A stretch of 64,000 nt of DNA from Euphorbia lathyris (taxonomy: Eukaryota; Streptophyta; Magnoliopsida; Malpighiales; Euphorbiaceae), in the NCBI RefSeq assembly GCF_963576675.1, contig NC_088916.1:4851001-4915000 (forward strand), in the 5' to 3' direction. Made by a program: the position numbers and the translations under genes. Below the pieces are notes generated by a model. The model was given only the letters and a program-made list of their open reading frames with translations. It was not told the DNA's origin and ran no database searches. This document shows positions 62,681 to 64,000 of the stretch, one piece after another. How positions within the stretch are numbered: position 1 is the stretch's first letter; each line of letters begins with the position of its first letter.

Positions 62681-64000
62681 CTGCAGAATGATGGAGAACA
62701 AAAGAAAGTGACATTAAGACATGAAGACCTCTAATCCTTTCAGAACAAGTAAATTGCTTTCTGACTCATACGAACATCAAGTAAAATGTGCCCATTCAAA
62801 TAAAGCAAGTCTCGTTTAGAAAAGAGAAGTTCTAGCCATAAGCAAGAGTCATGTTCATCAATAGCTCATGCTTACTAGTGGGAATACCATAGTGAAGAGG
62901 TTTTTTCATGTAACCATATTCTTGACCGACAAAATTCCACTTTTATTTCTGAACCTGTTTATGGCACTTGGCCTCTTAGACAGCCACGTTACTATGTTAT
63001 CACATAAAAAGCTTAACACTTGAACTAATATCACGGAAACAAATCATCAACGGAAAGCAATCACAAGCCCCGGTGATATTGATGGGCTAGGCATAAGTCA
63101 CTTTCTTGAAGCCCTTTTAAACGACTAAACAGCTTTCAAGCAGTAAGAGCAAAAGTATTTATCAACCGGTTTTCCAGGAAGTGGTAATGCATCTTTAAAA
63201 TGGTATAGCGAACATGGTCAAGGAATCAGGGAAACAATTCAAAACCAAACATGAAACAGGAATGCACATGGAAATAGTGTAGTATAATGAGCGCCAAGTT
63301 CAAGTTCTCGCATGCAGCACACTCTTTGATCCATAAAGGAGTCAAAGAAGGAATTTCAAATGCATAATAGGGCAAGAAAATTGAAGTTAAATCAGGTTGA
63401 TTGGGTAGAATTGATACAATAAGGTAATGAAGACAAATCATTCTACCATCAAGATAAAAGACAAATAAGCTAGCCCATCATAAGAAAAGAAAAAAAAATA
63501 TGCAGACAGAAAGGGATAGTCATAGCACACTAAGAGAGCAATATAGATTCTATTGTCTAGTGGAACAAAATTCAAGACTTAGCTTCCACAACCCGCCACT
63601 TACTAGTTCATGATCAAAAAGAAAATCTGCTTTGCTTTTCCGCTATATATAAGTCCGTTCATTCTTTAATAAGACAGGACCGAATTACTTCAGTTGCACA
63701 AACAAAGGCTAACTGGCTACTACTCTTGTTAGGTTTGATTAACAGACTCCAAACTACGTAGCATCCACAATTCTTGAAAATGGTTCGTATGCAGCAACAA
63801 TACTTGGACAAATTATATTTCTATTGATGGTCATTGACATAATCAGAACCTGTTAACACACAGAGGTACTTATTTGAGTTCTTATTTTCCCAATTTATGT
63901 AAAATACATTCAACCATCATTTCTGGCATGTTATTGGACATGTATATCTCTACATTTTACTTAGTCAAAATACTTCATTTCTTTTTAGAACAGTATATCT
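62681..64000. other. Part of an upstream intron of the rhodanese gene
   Basis: I looked on the minus strand for the expected preceding exon (a GRIYLNEQGINAQ-like motif) and did not find it, so the intron seems to run past the right edge. No repeat ends recognised. Confidence 0.5.

Overview
The window is nuclear DNA from a flowering plant, most likely a eudicot. Three protein genes with many introns sit in AT-rich DNA packed with plant-type transposons: RTE and other plant LINEs, copia and gypsy remnants, a Helitron, Au-type SINEs, hAT elements and many 9-bp-TSD MITEs. There are no tRNA or rRNA genes and no prokaryotic features.

Gene 1 (6547-15650, +) has six exons that join into an uninterrupted 201-residue acidic, charged protein. 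It looks like a conserved plant protein, but I cannot name its function. Its fourth intron (14025-15234) has all the marks of a minor-spliceosome (U12-type) AT-AC intron. Its second intron (about 6.8 kb) carries two hAT elements and a solo LTR that itself contains a third hAT element.

From 16 to 27 kb the DNA is intergenic. It holds a hAT element (17096-18818) with two smaller MITEs nested in it, a pseudogenised RTE LINE (19095-20955), a Helitron with both ends (21450-23747), an Emigrant-like MITE (24137-24589), a tandem repeat near 26 kb and a LINE fragment.

Gene 2 (27672-45499, +) is a complete cytochrome P450 of the CYP85 clan (the clan of brassinosteroid- and other isoprenoid-oxidising enzymes). 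Its nine exons give exactly 477 residues with every P450 signature in place. The introns are about 92% of its 17.8 kb and are filled with MITEs, a solo LTR, a LINE fragment and an organelle-like island.

From 45.5 to 52.6 kb the main structure is a head-to-head inverted pair of copia fragments lying between two copies of a direct repeat. A truncated SINE and a hAT element follow.

Gene 3 (52656-62680 and beyond the right edge, -) encodes the C-terminal 310 residues of a rhodanese-domain protein of the UPF0176/TrhO type, like plant STR8. One of its introns starts with GC instead of GT. Its introns host two hAT elements, gypsy integrase debris, a second RTE LINE and an Au-type SINE.

I see no functional link between the three genes. 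What unifies the window is the genes' tolerance of dense intronic transposon load. Exact target-site duplications at many elements allow insertion boundaries and the order of nesting to be read to the base. All similarity calls come from recognition, not from database searches.
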